A stretch of DNA of 64,000 bases from Orychophragmus violaceus (GCA_030180135.1 CM058236.1:53409728-53473727), one strand, 5' to 3'; shown: positions 1 to 12,088, numbered from the stretch's first letter. Made by a program: numbers and translations. The notes: generated from the sequence alone by a model not told the origin.

Positions 1-952
1 CTACACAAGCATTATTGGAATGCCAACGCAAATCCTCAGCCAGCCGTTTTGATCTAAACATCCTTCTCAATCTGTCTTTGACCGGAAAATACCTCAGTAC
101 CTTTGCTGGAATCCCCTTCTTTTCCTCACCACTATGCTTATCCAATTCCCATCTTGAAGCACTACATCTTGGACAGCTTTCCATATCCTCAAACTTCTTC
201 TGATAGAGGATACAATCGTTCTTGCATGCGTGAATGATATCGTATCCAAATCCAAAAATCTTCAAAAATTTCTTCATTTCGTCTGTGGATTTAGGCAGAA
301 CATTATCTTCAGGCAGCATGTCATGTACTATAGTCAGAAGCTGATCGAAATAGTTCTCTGACATTCCACTCTTGACTTTTATGCGATATAGAGCCATGAT
401 GGCAGACACCTTACTGTAGTTGTGACACGTTGAGTATAGTGGAGTTTCAGCATCCTTCAATTTCTTTTTAAACAGAGAGTCTTCTTCCGTTTCAGATTCA
501 TCAAACTCATCTCCAATGTGATTGGATGGCTCTGAACTACCATCACCCGAAACAAATTCTGTCTTAAACAATTCATAAGCTTCTGATTCTGATGCCATAA
601 CATTATCTGACACATCATTCCTTCTGTCACCATGCTTGATCCAACAAGTTCGCCTCTTGTACTTGGGATCCATACCCTTAATCACTAGATGCTCCTCTAT
701 TATGTCTAGCAGTTGATGACAAACATTCCGGCAAACTATGCAGGGGCAAAACATTTCAGTTGGATTACCCAATCTCTTTGCTGCTGTAGTCACAAAATTT
801 CTTGCTCCCTCAACATACTCAGGGCTAGCCCTATGATTTTTGAAAAAAATGCAAAGTTAATTTCTATTAGTATTATTATAAACTAAGTTCCAAAGACTAC
901 ACAAAACACAGTCCGAAACATACCTTGGAAGAAAAACCCACGCCTTATCCAT
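1..952 (-). CDS. CACTA transposase (TNP2/TNPD-like), N-terminal part
   Basis: Two exons are supported. Exon 1 is 952-924 and starts MDKAWVFLP. An intron 923-831 has GT/AG borders on the minus strand, and exon 2 runs from 830 off the window at base 1. The first part matches the transposase-associated domain: SPEYVEGARNF, then a cysteine cluster (CPCIVCRNVCHQ) and the WIKHGD motif near 645. Next comes an acidic linker, then the start of the transposase_21 region (conserved SCPRCSASRW and LRWHSNN motifs at about 160 and 20). The protein cuts and rejoins CACTA elements at their terminal repeats in the nucleus. The frame is open to the window edge. The short plus-strand ORF at 15-203 is an antisense shadow. 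Confidence 0.8.
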
Positions 953-1659
953 ACCAAAGTAAGATCACACCTCCACCACCAGTTATACATACATTTGGAA
1001 TAGTAAGTTCATCATTCAAACACTCCAATAAATCACATACATTCACATTAAACCATAGTACAAAGTCACTGAGGAACAAACATTAAAAAAACAGCTTACC
1101 CTTAATGTCTGAGCAATAAGAGGCATCTAAGGATAAAATGAATCAATAATCTGCAATCAAATGTAAGTAAACCGTGAGTAAATTGCAATAAAAAAACGGA
1201 CTCTTCATCACAAGATAGTGTAAATATGAGTAATAGTATTTGTAATCAATGTATACATGTTAGCTCAACTAGGATTGAAATTCAGCTGCAAAAGAATCAT
1301 TATATATGAATTAACTACTAAATAGAAGCCCAGAAACTTAGAAATCGAGTAATGCAGAAATCAATTACATGAACACAAAACCATCAATGTCGATTTCCCA
1401 AATTTAAACAAAAAACAAAACAAATTTTACCTTCGGTGTCGGACAGAGAGAATGAGACTGAGAGAGATCGAGATCGTGAGAGATTGAGACCGAATGAAAA
1501 AGATCGGGGCTGTTTATGGAAAGATCTATGAACAAAATGACGAGCAAGAAGGGGGTCGATTTTCACTGTAGAACCCTAAGCTCGTTTCTGAAGAAGAACA
1601 AGAGGATAAGACAATTAGGGATTTATTGTTTTTTTTTTTAATTTGGCGGTCAAAGAAAA

Positions 1660-1878
1660 ATTATTTCGCGGGTTAACCTATTTAATAGCGTCTAAATACC
1701 GTTTCTGCTATTAATAGTTAAAGTGTGAGGCGCCAAAAGCTAAGTTTTTATCTCGCCAATCATATTATAGCGTTTAAGTTTCAAAAGCGCTATAGAAAGG
1801 CCAGGCTCTTATCAACGATAGCACTAACAAATAAACCGGTATCATTATGTGTTATTAATACCTATTTTTCCTGTAGTG
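1660..1878 (-). repeat. CACTA subterminal repeat region and terminal inverted repeat
   Basis: Short direct and inverted copies of atagcg/cgctat occur at about 1684, 1767, 1784 and 1816, ending in the terminal repeat at 1866-1878. Such subterminal arrays are transposase-binding regions in En/Spm elements. A related array with the same core is present at 32890-33064, so two elements of one CACTA family are represented. Confidence 0.6.
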
Positions 1879-2266
1879 GTTTTCCAATTCCAGTCTCCAT
1901 TTACTGGTGATCCTTCTTTTGTACGCAGAAGGGCGTACCCGGACTTGGTTGAATAGTTGCCTGATTTTTCCATAAGCCAAGAGCGCTTGTCTGAAACATT
2001 CAAACTCGGTATCACTTGTCTGATCTGATTCTCAAAGTGAGGTAGTTGTTGGCGGATAACAGGGAGGATAACAGGGAGATTCCATTCATATGTTGCAAGA
2101 AGGAGAAGATCACTCACTTTGGGAGTCAATTGAGCTTCCGCTGGTGGTCCAATTAAGCATTCCAGCTGCGACGAGCTTAACAAGGGTTCCTGCCACAAGG
2201 GAATTGATGCACCATATCCTACTTTCCAACCATGTCCCTGCTTGATCACTTCCAGCCCCCGCTAGG
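1879..2266 (-). pseudogene. LINE (L1-type) reverse-transcriptase C-terminal region, fragment 3' of the Athila insertion
   Basis: On the minus strand the ORF at 2249-1845 encodes the domain after the reverse transcriptase in plant L1 LINEs: GHGWKVGYGASIPLWQEPLL, then a segment ending in DWNWK, typical of the region just before the zf-RVT motif. It continues, apart from a 1-nt offset, the LINE sequence that stops at 12089 on the other side of the Athila insertion. The fragment is cut at 1878 by the CACTA terminal repeat; the remaining 3' end of the LINE must lie left of the window. Confidence 0.75.
2262..2266. repeat. Target-site duplication of the Athila element, left copy (ctagg)
   Basis: The five bases ctagg lie directly before the left LTR (TGATAGG...) and again at 12084-12088 directly after the right LTR (...TATATCA). 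This 5-bp duplication marks one insertion of a complete LTR element into LINE DNA. Confidence 0.9.
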
Positions 2267-3464
2267 TGATAGGCTCAAAGTTTATCCCTATTCTAAACTG
2301 CAAGTGAACAGCAATGTCAAAGTAGTATATAGGGTTATCGAATCCACAGGGACACTTGGTCTCAATAGATCAGAACAGTAGAGACTAATACTAGAAATAA
2401 GCAATGTGATTGAACAAAAAGCGGTGCGAGAAAGTAAATCAGTAGCAGAGATTAACGGTTGTGGAAGCAAGTAATTAAAAGCGTCAAGCCTAGGGTATTC
2501 TCAGGAAATTAGACAAGCAGACAGTTCATTCAGCAAGGATGTAATTAATCACAGTTCTAGAACTCAAAACACAGATATAGAATTAACCAAATTCCTTTGC
2601 GATAATTCTCTAAGTCTAAGTGCAGCTAACCAAACTTTCGTTTGCGAGAACTAACAGATTAAACTAGCATTAATCCCAAGTTTGATATGTTCACAATTAT
2701 TCTAAACCAAACTTCCGTTTGCGCAAAGTTTAATTGCCCAATTTAATTAGTTCAGATTCCTAAACCCCACTTCTGTGATGTATTTAGCAACCTAAGATCT
2801 AGATTCTAATTGATCAGGTTAGAACTAGCTTTAAGCACAATTAAATTGAAGAACAGATATAGTTTGAATCCTTAACTGAATTTGAACAAGTCTAGCAAGT
2901 CATGAAATCCTATGTGAGAAACCCTAAACCTAACTAGGAATCTACTCAGACATAGATAATGAAAACATAATCATAGAATGAATAAATTGCATAAAATAAT
3001 AAGAGTAAAAGGGGTTCGAAATCTTCTCCAAATACAGATGAAGTAATAGGTTCAGATCAGCCCCAAAAGCTCTAAAAATCATCTGCTCTTAATTATCAAA
3101 GTGTATCTAATAAAAACAACTAAAACTTGATTATATAGGTATAATCTCGGCCAAGGGCTTCTTTGTAAATATCAGGAACTTCTGGATCAAAGTGCAATAA
3201 CTTGATTCTTCTAAACCGCCGAGTTTTTGGCCCATCTCGCTGGTGCATCGATCGATGCTAGAGTGCAACGATCGACACCTTCCTCTGTTTCGGACAGTGA
3301 ACTCTATCTCTCGGCCAAACACTCCAAAAATCTCCAAAATGCTCCATTATCTCCAATTCAGCTCCAAACCTGATTATACCTGTAAAAGACTCTAAAAGAA
3401 CACAAAAGACACTAAAAACACAACTATATCATGGCATAAAACCGGTAAAAACCATGATATATCA
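2267..3464 (-). repeat. Athila 3' LTR
   Basis: 1198 bp, the same length as the right copy, starting TGATAGGCTC and ending GATATATCA. It contains one CGATCG cassette (3244-3277) and T-rich segments. The ORFs in it (2288-2470 and 3131-3337) recur in the other LTR only because the LTRs are duplicates; they resemble no known protein. Confidence 0.95.
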
Positions 3465-3480
3465 ACTCCCCCACACTTAG
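3465..3480 (-). other. Athila polypurine tract
   Basis: Read on the minus strand, AAGTGTGGGGGAGT lies immediately before the 3' LTR. It is the expected primer for plus-strand DNA synthesis. Very similar tracts recur at about 3641-3653 and 4398-4411 within the 3' noncoding region. Confidence 0.85.
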
Positions 3481-4824
3481 CCTTTGCTTGCCCTCAAGCA
3501 AAACATAAAACTAAAGCTTGGTGAAGAGGTTTGAAAACTCTTCAGAAACTCATTTCATCCTAGAAGCTACAATACTCAGATTCCCCTTAGTAAACCACTG
3601 AAAGAATCGATCACAGGATATCAAGACCAACATGTACTTCCCCCACACTTAGCAACTGTCCTAGGTAAACTCCACAATCACATTCAAGCATTCAAATTCT
3701 CCCTACTGACTTCTTCAAGTATTTAAGTGCGGTCTCACCTAAGGAGTATCGATCAAAGGGCACATGGATTCTTACCTTATCAGCTCTAGACCACCATACT
3801 ATCTTTCTCTAGTCCCTTTCTTCTCTTTCCCTTCTTTAACAACTGATTTTTCCCCACTGGGTATCATTTTATTTTTTTTATCAGTGTTCTTCCCGTTATG
3901 GGGTGTACTTTGGACACATTCCATGGATCACATGAGAGATAATAGTGTTTGCTACTATTCCCATGACCACTTCGGAGTTACTAACTCATCCTCAGTTTAT
4001 TATCTTTTTTTTTTTTTACTTTATAGAAGGGGAGAAGGGAACTAAATAGGATAGGTTGACAAGCTGTGTCAGAACTAACAAGGGAATCCGACACAAAGTA
4101 TACCAAGCCCTTAAGTGAGAAATCTAAGTCAGTATTAAATTGAAGTCAGTAAAAGGATCCTCTGATACCTGAAGTGATGTGGGTGTTCCCAGTAGGTTGA
4201 TCTGTGATGGGGTTTTCTAACAGTCAGAGATAGATCCTGCAACTTCATCCCAATAGTTACTTAAGTTCCTGCAAGTCTTGTAAATCTTCTCAGAAAATCA
4301 TAGTTTCTTACTTAAACAATTTTAACTCAATAAAACAAATTTTTTTGAAAAACGGACTGACTCTTAAGAAAACAGAAAACAAAAGTCAGTAGCACCTCCC
4401 CCACACTTAAGACACACTGTCCCCAATAGTGTCCAGCGAAGGATCGGTAAAAAGAAAATAAAAAATTGAAAAGATGAAGTTATGTCTGTCGGGTTACCTC
4501 TGTCGCTCAGGCATCGATCGTTGCACTAAGTGCATCGACCGTTACTTGGCGATTTTCGTGTATAGTCGATCGTTGCTCAGGACCGCAACGATCGCTGCAA
4601 TGCGATTCCTTTCGTGTTGTGACGATCGACACAGAAGTGCGTCGATCGTTGCACTGCGATTTAACCGAGACCTGCAAACATAAACTCACCAGAAACAAAA
4701 ACAAACGTAAAATCCTAACAAAAACACCAAAAATTAAATAGAAAAACACCAGTACCTAATGGTGGGTTGCCTCCCACCCAGCGCTTGTTTAAGGTCAATA
4801 GCTTGACCGGATGGATGGAAATTT
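3481..4824 (-). other. Athila 3' noncoding region (no env ORF)
   Basis: About 1.3 kb between the pol stop and the purine tract. It has two extra purine-tract-like motifs, pyrimidine-rich stretches and three CGATCG palindrome clusters (4510-4545, 4565-4600, 4620-4665). Many Athila elements carry an env-like ORF here; none longer than about 90 codons is visible, and those that exist are low-complexity. Confidence 0.7.
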
Positions 4825-7800
4825 TCAAGTAGAGGGTGCAGCATCCAGAGGCAAAATCTGACCCCTTGGAATCTCGGCCTTAGCCCAATAGTGTTTTACC
4901 CTCTGCCCATTAACAGCAAACTCATTACCTTCCTTGCCAATCAAAATGACAGCTCCATATGGACGCACTTCTTTGATCGTGTAGGGTCTAGACCATCTTG
5001 ACTTCAGCTTGCCTGGAAACAAATGCAAGCGAGAATTGTACAACAGTACCTGATCGTTAGGCTTAAATCGTCTGGAGACAATCTTTTTGTCATGATAAGC
5101 CTTAGTCCTTTCCTTGTACAACTTTGAGTTCTCATAGGCAAAATGTCTAATCTCATCCAACTCATTGAGCTGTATCAATCTCCTCTCCGCAGCTGGTTTG
5201 AGGTCAAAGTTCATCTGTTTTACAGCCCATGCTGCCTTGTGCTCAAGTTCTACTGGCAGATGACATGCTTTCCCATACAGCAAATGGAATGGAGTAGTCC
5301 CTAATGGCGTTTTAAATGCAGTCCTGTAGGCCCATAAAGCATCATCAAGCTTAGCTGCCCAATCTTTCCTTGTCTTCCCAACTGTCTTCTCCAGGATCTC
5401 CTTGATTTGTCTGTTAGAAACCTCTACCTGTCCACTAGTCTGTGGGTGATAAGGAGTAGCAACTCGGTGATGCACTCCATGCTTCCTCAGGAGCTTCTCA
5501 AAAACCTTATTAATAAAGTGAGATCCTCCATCACTAATAACTATCCGAGGTACTCCAAATCTAGGGAATATGATGGATTTAAATAGCTTAATGACTACTG
5601 AAGAGTCATTGGTTGGACTAGCTATTGCTTCTACCCACTTAGAAACATAATCCACAGCAACTAATATGAATTTATTCCCATAAGATGAGGGAAAGGGACC
5701 CATAAAGTCTATGCCCCAGCAATCAAAAACCTCAACCTCAAGAATGAAATTCTGAGGCATCTCATGCTTCCTGCTTATTTTCCCTCTCCTCTGGCAGGCA
5801 TCACAATGAGAAATAAAGGAGTGAGTATCAGCGAACATTGTAGGCCACCAGAAACCTGCTTGCAAAACCTTAGACACAGTCTTAAATGTAGAAAAATGTC
5901 CTGCATAATCTGATCTGTGACAGTGGAAAAGGATATCTGGAACCTCTGACTCAGCAACACATCTTCTATAAAGGCCATCTGAACAATGCTTATAGAGGTA
6001 AGGTTCATCCCAATAGTACCTCCTAAGTTATCTGAAAAACCTCTTCTTTTCATATCCTTTTAGATTATCTGGTTCAGTCTCTGCAGCTAGATAATTGGCT
6101 ATGTCTGCATACCATGGTCGATCATTTGTTGCGACAGCATTAATCTCGAACTCATGCCTTCCAATACGTATTGTGAAAGTTTCTGCGTCTGTATCAGCGC
6201 TGCAACGATCGTCACAGTCGGATGTATCGATCGTCGCTGTCCCGATAGATGCATCGATCGATGCTGACGTAGCATCGATCGACGCAACGCGATTAATCCG
6301 ACAGTTCTGCAGATTTCTGTCCAAATCTGTCTCACAGATTGTCCCAACCATATTGACGTTTTCTTCAGGCAAATAGTCATGAATTGGCACGTCCTCCTCA
6401 ACTAGCATCCTCGAAAGATGGTCAGCAACTCCATTCTCAACCCCTTTCTTATCTCTCACTTCAATATCAAATTCCTGAAGCAACAGGATCCATCTCAACA
6501 ATCTTGGCTTAGCATCCTTCTTCTGCATTAGATATTTCAAGGCTGAATGATCAGTGTGGACAATCACCTTGGAGCCAACAAGATAAGAGCGAAATTTCTC
6601 AAATGCAAAGACAACTGCAAGCAACTCCTTCTCTGTCGTGGCATAGTTTCTTTGTGCATCATCCAGTGTCCTACTGGCATAATAGATAGCATGAAGCTTT
6701 CTATCTTTCTTTTGTCCAAGAAAATCTCCTACAGCATAATCACTTGCATCACACATTACTTCGAAAGGCAAATCCCAATCCGGTGGCTGAACTATGGGAG
6801 CACTCACTAATGCCTGCTTGATCTGTTCAAATGCAGTTTGACAATCTGCAGTGAACTCAAATTTGGTGTCTTTGCACAGCAAAGCAGTTAGTGGCCTAGC
6901 AATCCTACTAAAATCCTTGATGAACCGTCTATAGAAGCCAGCATGTCCAAGAAAGCTTCTAATAGACTTAACAGAATCAGGTGCCTGCAGGTTGGTCATC
7001 ACCTCTATTTTAGCGCGGTCCACCTCTATTCCTGCTTCGGACACTTTATGTCCAAGCACAATGCCATCTCTGACCATGAAATGACACTTCTCCCAGTTAA
7101 GAACTAAGTGCTTCTCTTCACATCTTTTCAGAACCTTACACAGATTATCTAAACATTCATTATAGGACGATCCATATACTGAGAAATCATCCATGAATAC
7201 TTCCATAAAATCCTCAATCATATCTGTGAGTATGGACATCATGCATCTCTGGAAAGTGGCTGGTGCATTGCAGAGTCCAAAAGGCATCCTACGGTAAGCA
7301 AAAGTCCCATATGGACAAGTAAAAGTGGTCTTTCCCTGATCCTCTGGATGGATGGGAATCTGAAAGAAACCTGAGTAGCCATCTAAGAAGCAGTAGTAAG
7401 GATGATTTGCTAACCTTTCGAGCATCTGATCAATAAAAGGTAAAGGAAAATGATCTTTCCTAGTAGCAGCATTAAGCTTTCTGTAGTCTATGCACATCCT
7501 GTGTCCTGTCACAGTCCTAGTAGGTATCAGCTCGTTCTTCTCATTCTTCACGACTGTAACACCGCCCTTCTTTGGTACTACATGGACTGGACTTACCCAA
7601 TCACTATCAGAGATAGGATATATAATTCCAGCGTCAAGGAGTTTCATAATCTCCTTTTTGACTACTTCCTGCAGATTAGGATTAAGTCTCCTCTGATGTT
7701 CGATTGATGTCTTGGACTCATCCTCAAGATGTATCCGGTGCATGCACAGCTCTGGTGAGATACCTGAAATATCATTAAGGGAATAGCCAAGGGCTTTGCG

Positions 7801-10632
7801 ATGCTTGCGCAGCTTGCTTAGCAGTAAGGTGAGCTCTGCGTTGTTGTTCAGGCTAGCATTAACAATCACTGGGTATGTTGAATTAGGTCCAAGAAAAGCG
7901 TACCTTAGCCCGGATGGAAGTTGTTTCAGATCTATTTTCGGAGCATTTTCTTCTGCCCAGTCTCTGTCGTCTTGCAACGATCGATGCTTAGATGGTGTCG
8001 ATCGTTGCAGTCCCGCGTCAGACACTTCTACTTGCATTGCAACCTCGACATAATCCATCAATCTTGTATAGCACATCGCAGGCTCGTCCTGTAGGTATTC
8101 CAACTCCAAAATAGAACTCAGTAAAGCCCTTTCTAATGGGTCCTCAGCATGTGATTGGTGAAAGTACTCTGCAGCTAAATCACCCAATGTGTCCACATAA
8201 AAGGTTTGCCCGTCGATGGTTGGTCTCTTTACCAGTTTGTTCATGTCAAAACTCATCTTCAGATCCCCCACATTTAGAACTATTTTGCCTCCTTGACAGT
8301 CAATCATCGCACCAGCTGTTGCCAAGAAAGATCTGCCTAGAATCAATGGGTTTTTTGGCTCCTGTCCATATTGTAGAACCACAAAATCAGTTGGGATTAC
8401 GCACTTGCCAACTGTTATAGGCACATCCTCTATTACTCCTTCGGGAATCCTGACTGATCTGTCTGCCAAAACCAGTGATATCCTAGTTGGTATAAAATCT
8501 GTCATCCCTAGTCTTTTAGCACCTGAAAGGGGCATCAGATTTACACTGGAGCCAAGATCACATAGGGACCTTTCGAACCTCTCCTTGTAGATAGCACAAT
8601 CTAATACGAAACTGCCTGGATCTTTTAATTTCTCTGGAATTCTGCCTTGAACCACTGCACTACATACTTCATTGAGCATCATTATACTTTCCTCGTCAGA
8701 CCATTTACCAGAAATTGCATCCTTAAGGCATCTCTTCATCATGGGGGAAGTTTCAATGGAATCCAGCAGAGGTACTTCAACCTTTACCTTCTTTATGAAC
8801 TCCTTCCACTTTGCATACTGCATATCATTCTTAGCTTTTCTGGGGTTCTTGGGATAAGGTATCTTAGGCTTGTATACCCTTTCAGCCGACTGTTTTGGGT
8901 TTTCAGCACTCGAACTTTCTGCAGTCTCCTTGTGTCGATCGTTGCTCTTATCGCACCGATCGATGCTAGGCGACTTTGTGACGACCTCCGGTTCCTTGAT
9001 TTCGCTTGGCAACGATCGTTGCTTAGATGCATCGATCGATGCGCGGCGAATATCGCGTATCTCATCTTCCAACTCTTCAATTTCCACGAGTTCCTCAACG
9101 CTCAACTGCTTTTTCTGGCCAGATGACAGCTCCTTACCACTTCTTAATGTCACGGCATTGCATTGGTACTTAGGATTGGCATCAGTCCTTCCCGGGAGAT
9201 ATCCCTCTTCCCTTTGAGCATGTCCAGCAGTTCTTGCAACCTTAGCATCAAGCTCTTTCATGTGTGTGTTCAAACTCTCAAACTTCCCATTCAGTTCCCT
9301 GTAGATTGTATCCATTTTCGCGTCAGCATCTGCTGCGTACTTAGTCTGACTCTCCATTAGCTGTCTTAGCATCATCTCTACTTTACTATCAGACTCGTTG
9401 GCTTTCTTAAAACCACTTTGCTGAACTCCATTTGAGAACCTGTTTCCCTGTTGACTTCTAAATCTACTACCTTGGAAACCAGAACCTCCCATGTAATTCA
9501 CTTCTTCTTCCTGAGTGTCCTCCTCAGTCTGAATTACCTCTATATCTTGGGTAGAGTGGACAGCTTTCTTACTCGTTAGGAGATCGTACACTGTGTCTAG
9601 CCTAGATCTAATCTCAGTCATGTTAGAATCCTCTGTACTTCCACCGGATTTCTTTCTCTTTTCATCTATAGACTTGCAACTGTAGCTGTTAATAAGGTTC
9701 CCAATCAACTGCTTAGCTTGTGTAGGAGTCCTGGTGTTGAAATTAGCATTACTGGAATTATCCAGCGCAGTCTGATAAGGGAGATCTATGCCTCTGAAGA
9801 AAATACCAATCAACTGTACTTCTGTGAATCCATGGTGTGGACAGTCACGCTGATACTGCTTAAATCTCATCCAGGCAGTCTTCAAGGGCTCCACAGCTCC
9901 TTGGGAAAAGGTGAGTATTTCCTGTCTGGACTGATCCGAGCGCGCATCATCATAAAAGTGACGCAGGAACTCACTCTTTAAGGCTGCCCAAGTAGTATAC
10001 TGACCAGGTGCCAGTTGTCTCAGCCATGCACTAGCGTCTCCAGCAAGACTGTGCGGAAATAGCTTAAGGAACAGATAGTCCGGGCATACTCCTTCATACT
10101 TCATGCCAGTGACTATGTCTTCAAACTTGTCAATGTGATCCATAGGCTGCTCTGCTTGAAGACCATGAAAAGCAATATGTCTCATCAGCGGGTAGTAGAT
10201 GGTCTTTACCTCAAAATCATTCCTCTCAAAAGCAGGAAGCACTAGAGCTGCTCGGTTTGCATGAAACTCATCAGGTCTGTTGTAATCAGCTAGTGTCCTC
10301 TCATGAACCACCATCTCTCTACCTTGGGCATGTCCTTGACCCTGGTTTCGGTTCAGCTCCTGTTGCTGTTGCTCAGGAGGATCAGGGATGACATTCCCTT
10401 CAGCATCAACCCGATGCCCAGCAGCATTGTATGGGTTGTTATCTTGGTCCCTCAGGGTACCTTCAGCATCTGGTATCAAGATCAGACGTTCTCGAACCAT
10501 TCTCTCTCTCTTTTCTCTTCTGATAGTCCTCTCTAGACGTCCAAGTTCCTCTAGTCCGAGATTAAGCAAGTTCGAGTTCGGATTACTTCGAGTTTTCTGC
10601 GTTGGCATAAACTGTCCGTAATCGTCCAGCAA
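4825..10632 (-). pseudogene. Athila gag-pol polyprotein, interrupted by one in-frame TAA
   Basis: The frame starts at 10632 and runs 1534 codons to a TAA at 6028-6030, then continues in the same frame with no further stop to 4825 (1936 codons in all). Order of domains: gag (FHGLQAEQPMDHIDKFEDI, SAWLRQL); an aspartic protease with DLGSSVNLMP; reverse transcriptase with FMDD at residues 1146-1149 (about 7190); RNase H (CDASDYAVG, TDHSALKYL); a zinc-binding integrase N-terminus with CDACQRRG; the integrase core (DFMGPFP, SDGGSHF, HPQTSGQVEVSNRQIKE); and a C-terminal GPY-like region (WSRPYTIKEVRPYGAV). All catalytic motifs look intact, so the stop may be the only lethal lesion. It lies between RNase H and the integrase zinc domain. 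ASID/SIDR-rich insertions appear in the linkers. Confidence 0.9.
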
Positions 10633-10860
10633 CGATCGATGCTATCAGTGCAGCGATCGATTCAATCTCAGAATCGCCTAGTGACGATCGACGCAAGGGA
10701 TGCAACGGTCGACGCAAGGCGAAATTCGTACCTGCGACAGAGAGAAATCAGAGAAAAAGTTAGCAAAATCAAAAAAAAAAATAAAAACGAAAAAGAACAA
10801 AAACAAAAAGAAAAATTTCTAGTAAAAACCCTAAGTTCGGTCCTATCGAAGACTCTAAGA

Positions 10861-10879
10861 GTCCCCGGCAACGGCGCCA
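10861..10879 (-). other. Athila primer-binding site (tRNA-Asp type)
   Basis: The minus strand reads TGGCGCCGTTGCCGGGGAC a few bases from the 5' LTR, complementary to the 3' end of tRNA-Asp, the primer known for Athila/Tat elements. It fixes the element's orientation and the 5' LTR edge. Bases 10633-10860 are the leader between this site and the gag start and include the largest cluster of CGATCG cassettes (10628-10725). Confidence 0.85.
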
Positions 10880-10885
10880 AAAACT

Positions 10886-12083
10886 TGATAGGCTCAAAGT
10901 TTATCCCTATTCTAAACTGCAAGTGAACAGCAATGTCAAAGTAGTATATAGGGTTATCGAATCCACATGGACACTTGGTCTCAATAGATCAGAACAGTAG
11001 AGACTAATACTAGAAATAAGCAATGTGATTGAATTAAAAGCGGTGCGAGAAAGTAAATCAGTAGCAGAGATTAACGGTTGTGGAAGCAAGTAATTAAAAG
11101 CGTCAAGCCTAGGGTATTCTCAGGAAATCAGACAAGCAGACAGTTCATTCAGCAAGGATCTAATTAAGCACAGTTCTAGAACTCAAAACACATATATAGA
11201 ATTAACCAAATTCCTTTGCGATAATTCTCTAAGTCTAAGTGCAGCTAACCAAACTTTCGTTTGCGAGAACTAACAGATTAAACTAGCATTAGTCCCAAGT
11301 TTGATATGTTCACAATTATTCTAAACCAAACTTCCGTTTGCGCAAAGTTTAATTGCCCAATTTAATTAGTTCAGATTCCTAAACCCCACTTCCATGACGT
11401 ATTTAGCAACCTAAGATCTAGATTCTAATTGATCAGGTTAGAACTAGCTTTAAGCACAATTAAATTGAAGAACAGATATAGTTTGAATCCTTAACTGAAT
11501 TTGAACAAGTCTAGCAAGTCATGAAATCATATGTGAGAAACCCTAAACCTAACTAGGAATCTACTCAGACATAGATAATGAAAACATAATCATAGAATGA
11601 ATAAATTGCATAAAATAATAAGAGTAAAAGGGGTTCGAAATCTTCTCCAAATACAGATGAAGTAATAGGTTCAGATCAGCCCCAAAAGCTCTAAAAATCA
11701 TCTGCTCTTAATTATCAAAGTGTATCTAATAAAAACAACTAAAACTTGATTATATAGGTATAATCTCGGCCAAGGGCTTCTTTGTAAATATCAGGAACTT
11801 CTGGATCAAAGTGCAATAACTTGATTCTTCTAAACCGCCGAGTTTTTGGCCCATCTCGCTGGTGCATCGATCGATGCTAGAGTGCAACGATCGACACCTT
11901 CCTCTGTTTCGGACAGTGAACTCTATCTCTCGGCCAAACACTCCAAAAATCTCCAAAATGCTCCATTATCTCCAATTCAGCTCCAAACCTGATTATACCT
12001 GTAAAAGACTCTAAAAGAACACAAAATACACTAAAAACACAACTATATCATGGCATAAAACCGGTAAAAACCATGATATATCA
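10886..12083 (-). repeat. Athila 5' LTR
   Basis: 1198 bp, TGATAGG...TATATCA, about 99% identical by eye to the copy at 2267-3464 (differences seen for example at the positions equivalent to 2349, 2509, 2780-2790 and 2909). It is followed directly by the right TSD copy, ctagg, at 12084-12088. Confidence 0.95.
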
Positions 12084-12088
12084 CTAGG

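Larger units (their letters stand above)
1..1878 (-). mobile_element. CACTA (En/Spm) transposon, 5' end, truncated by window edge
   Basis: Read on the minus strand, the element starts at 1878 with CACTACAGGAAAA, a CACTA-superfamily terminal inverted repeat (plus-strand copy at 1866-1878). Inward lie about 200 bp of subterminal sequence with repeated atagcg/cgctat motifs, then a leader, then a transposase gene that leaves the window at base 1. The other end and the 3-bp target duplication are therefore not visible. The element interrupts LINE sequence that resumes at 1879. The visible transposase reading frame has no stop codons, so this copy could be autonomous or recently active, but only about 280 codons are seen. 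Confidence 0.85.
3244..11897. repeat. Dispersed CGATCG palindrome cassettes within the Athila element
   Basis: Short palindromes of the types TGCAACGATCGTTGC and TGCATCGATCGATGC, usually in pairs and often followed by a GCG-like end, occur at 3244-3277, 4510-4545, 4565-4600, 4620-4665, 6197-6289, 7973-8010, 8931-8972, 9008-9054, 10628-10725 and 11863-11897. They lie in both LTRs, both untranslated regions and four places inside the gag-pol frame, where they encode SID-rich stretches without breaking the frame. The first and last are LTR duplicates. The span given covers the outermost copies; most DNA in between is ordinary element sequence. Confidence 0.85.
2267..12083 (-). mobile_element. 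Athila-type Ty3/gypsy LTR retrotransposon, 9.8 kb, near-complete
   Basis: A full element on the minus strand: 1198-bp LTRs at 2267-3464 and 10886-12083 with TG...CA ends, a tRNA-Asp-type primer site next to the right LTR, a purine tract next to the left LTR, one long gag-pol frame, and a 5-bp TSD (ctagg). The LTRs differ by eye at about 13 positions (about 1%), so insertion was fairly recent, under roughly a million years at usual plant rates. Compared with classical Athila elements there is no env-like ORF between pol and the 3' LTR, only about 1.3 kb of noncoding DNA. One in-frame stop in pol (6028-6030) makes this copy non-functional unless read through. Confidence 0.95.

Noticed and set aside
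15..203. Small plus-strand ORF at the window start
   Set aside because: It is antisense to the CACTA transposase exon, whose motifs are clear.
3764..4045. ORF that could be an Athila env-like protein
   Set aside because: It is on the opposite strand to the element, short and pyrimidine-driven.
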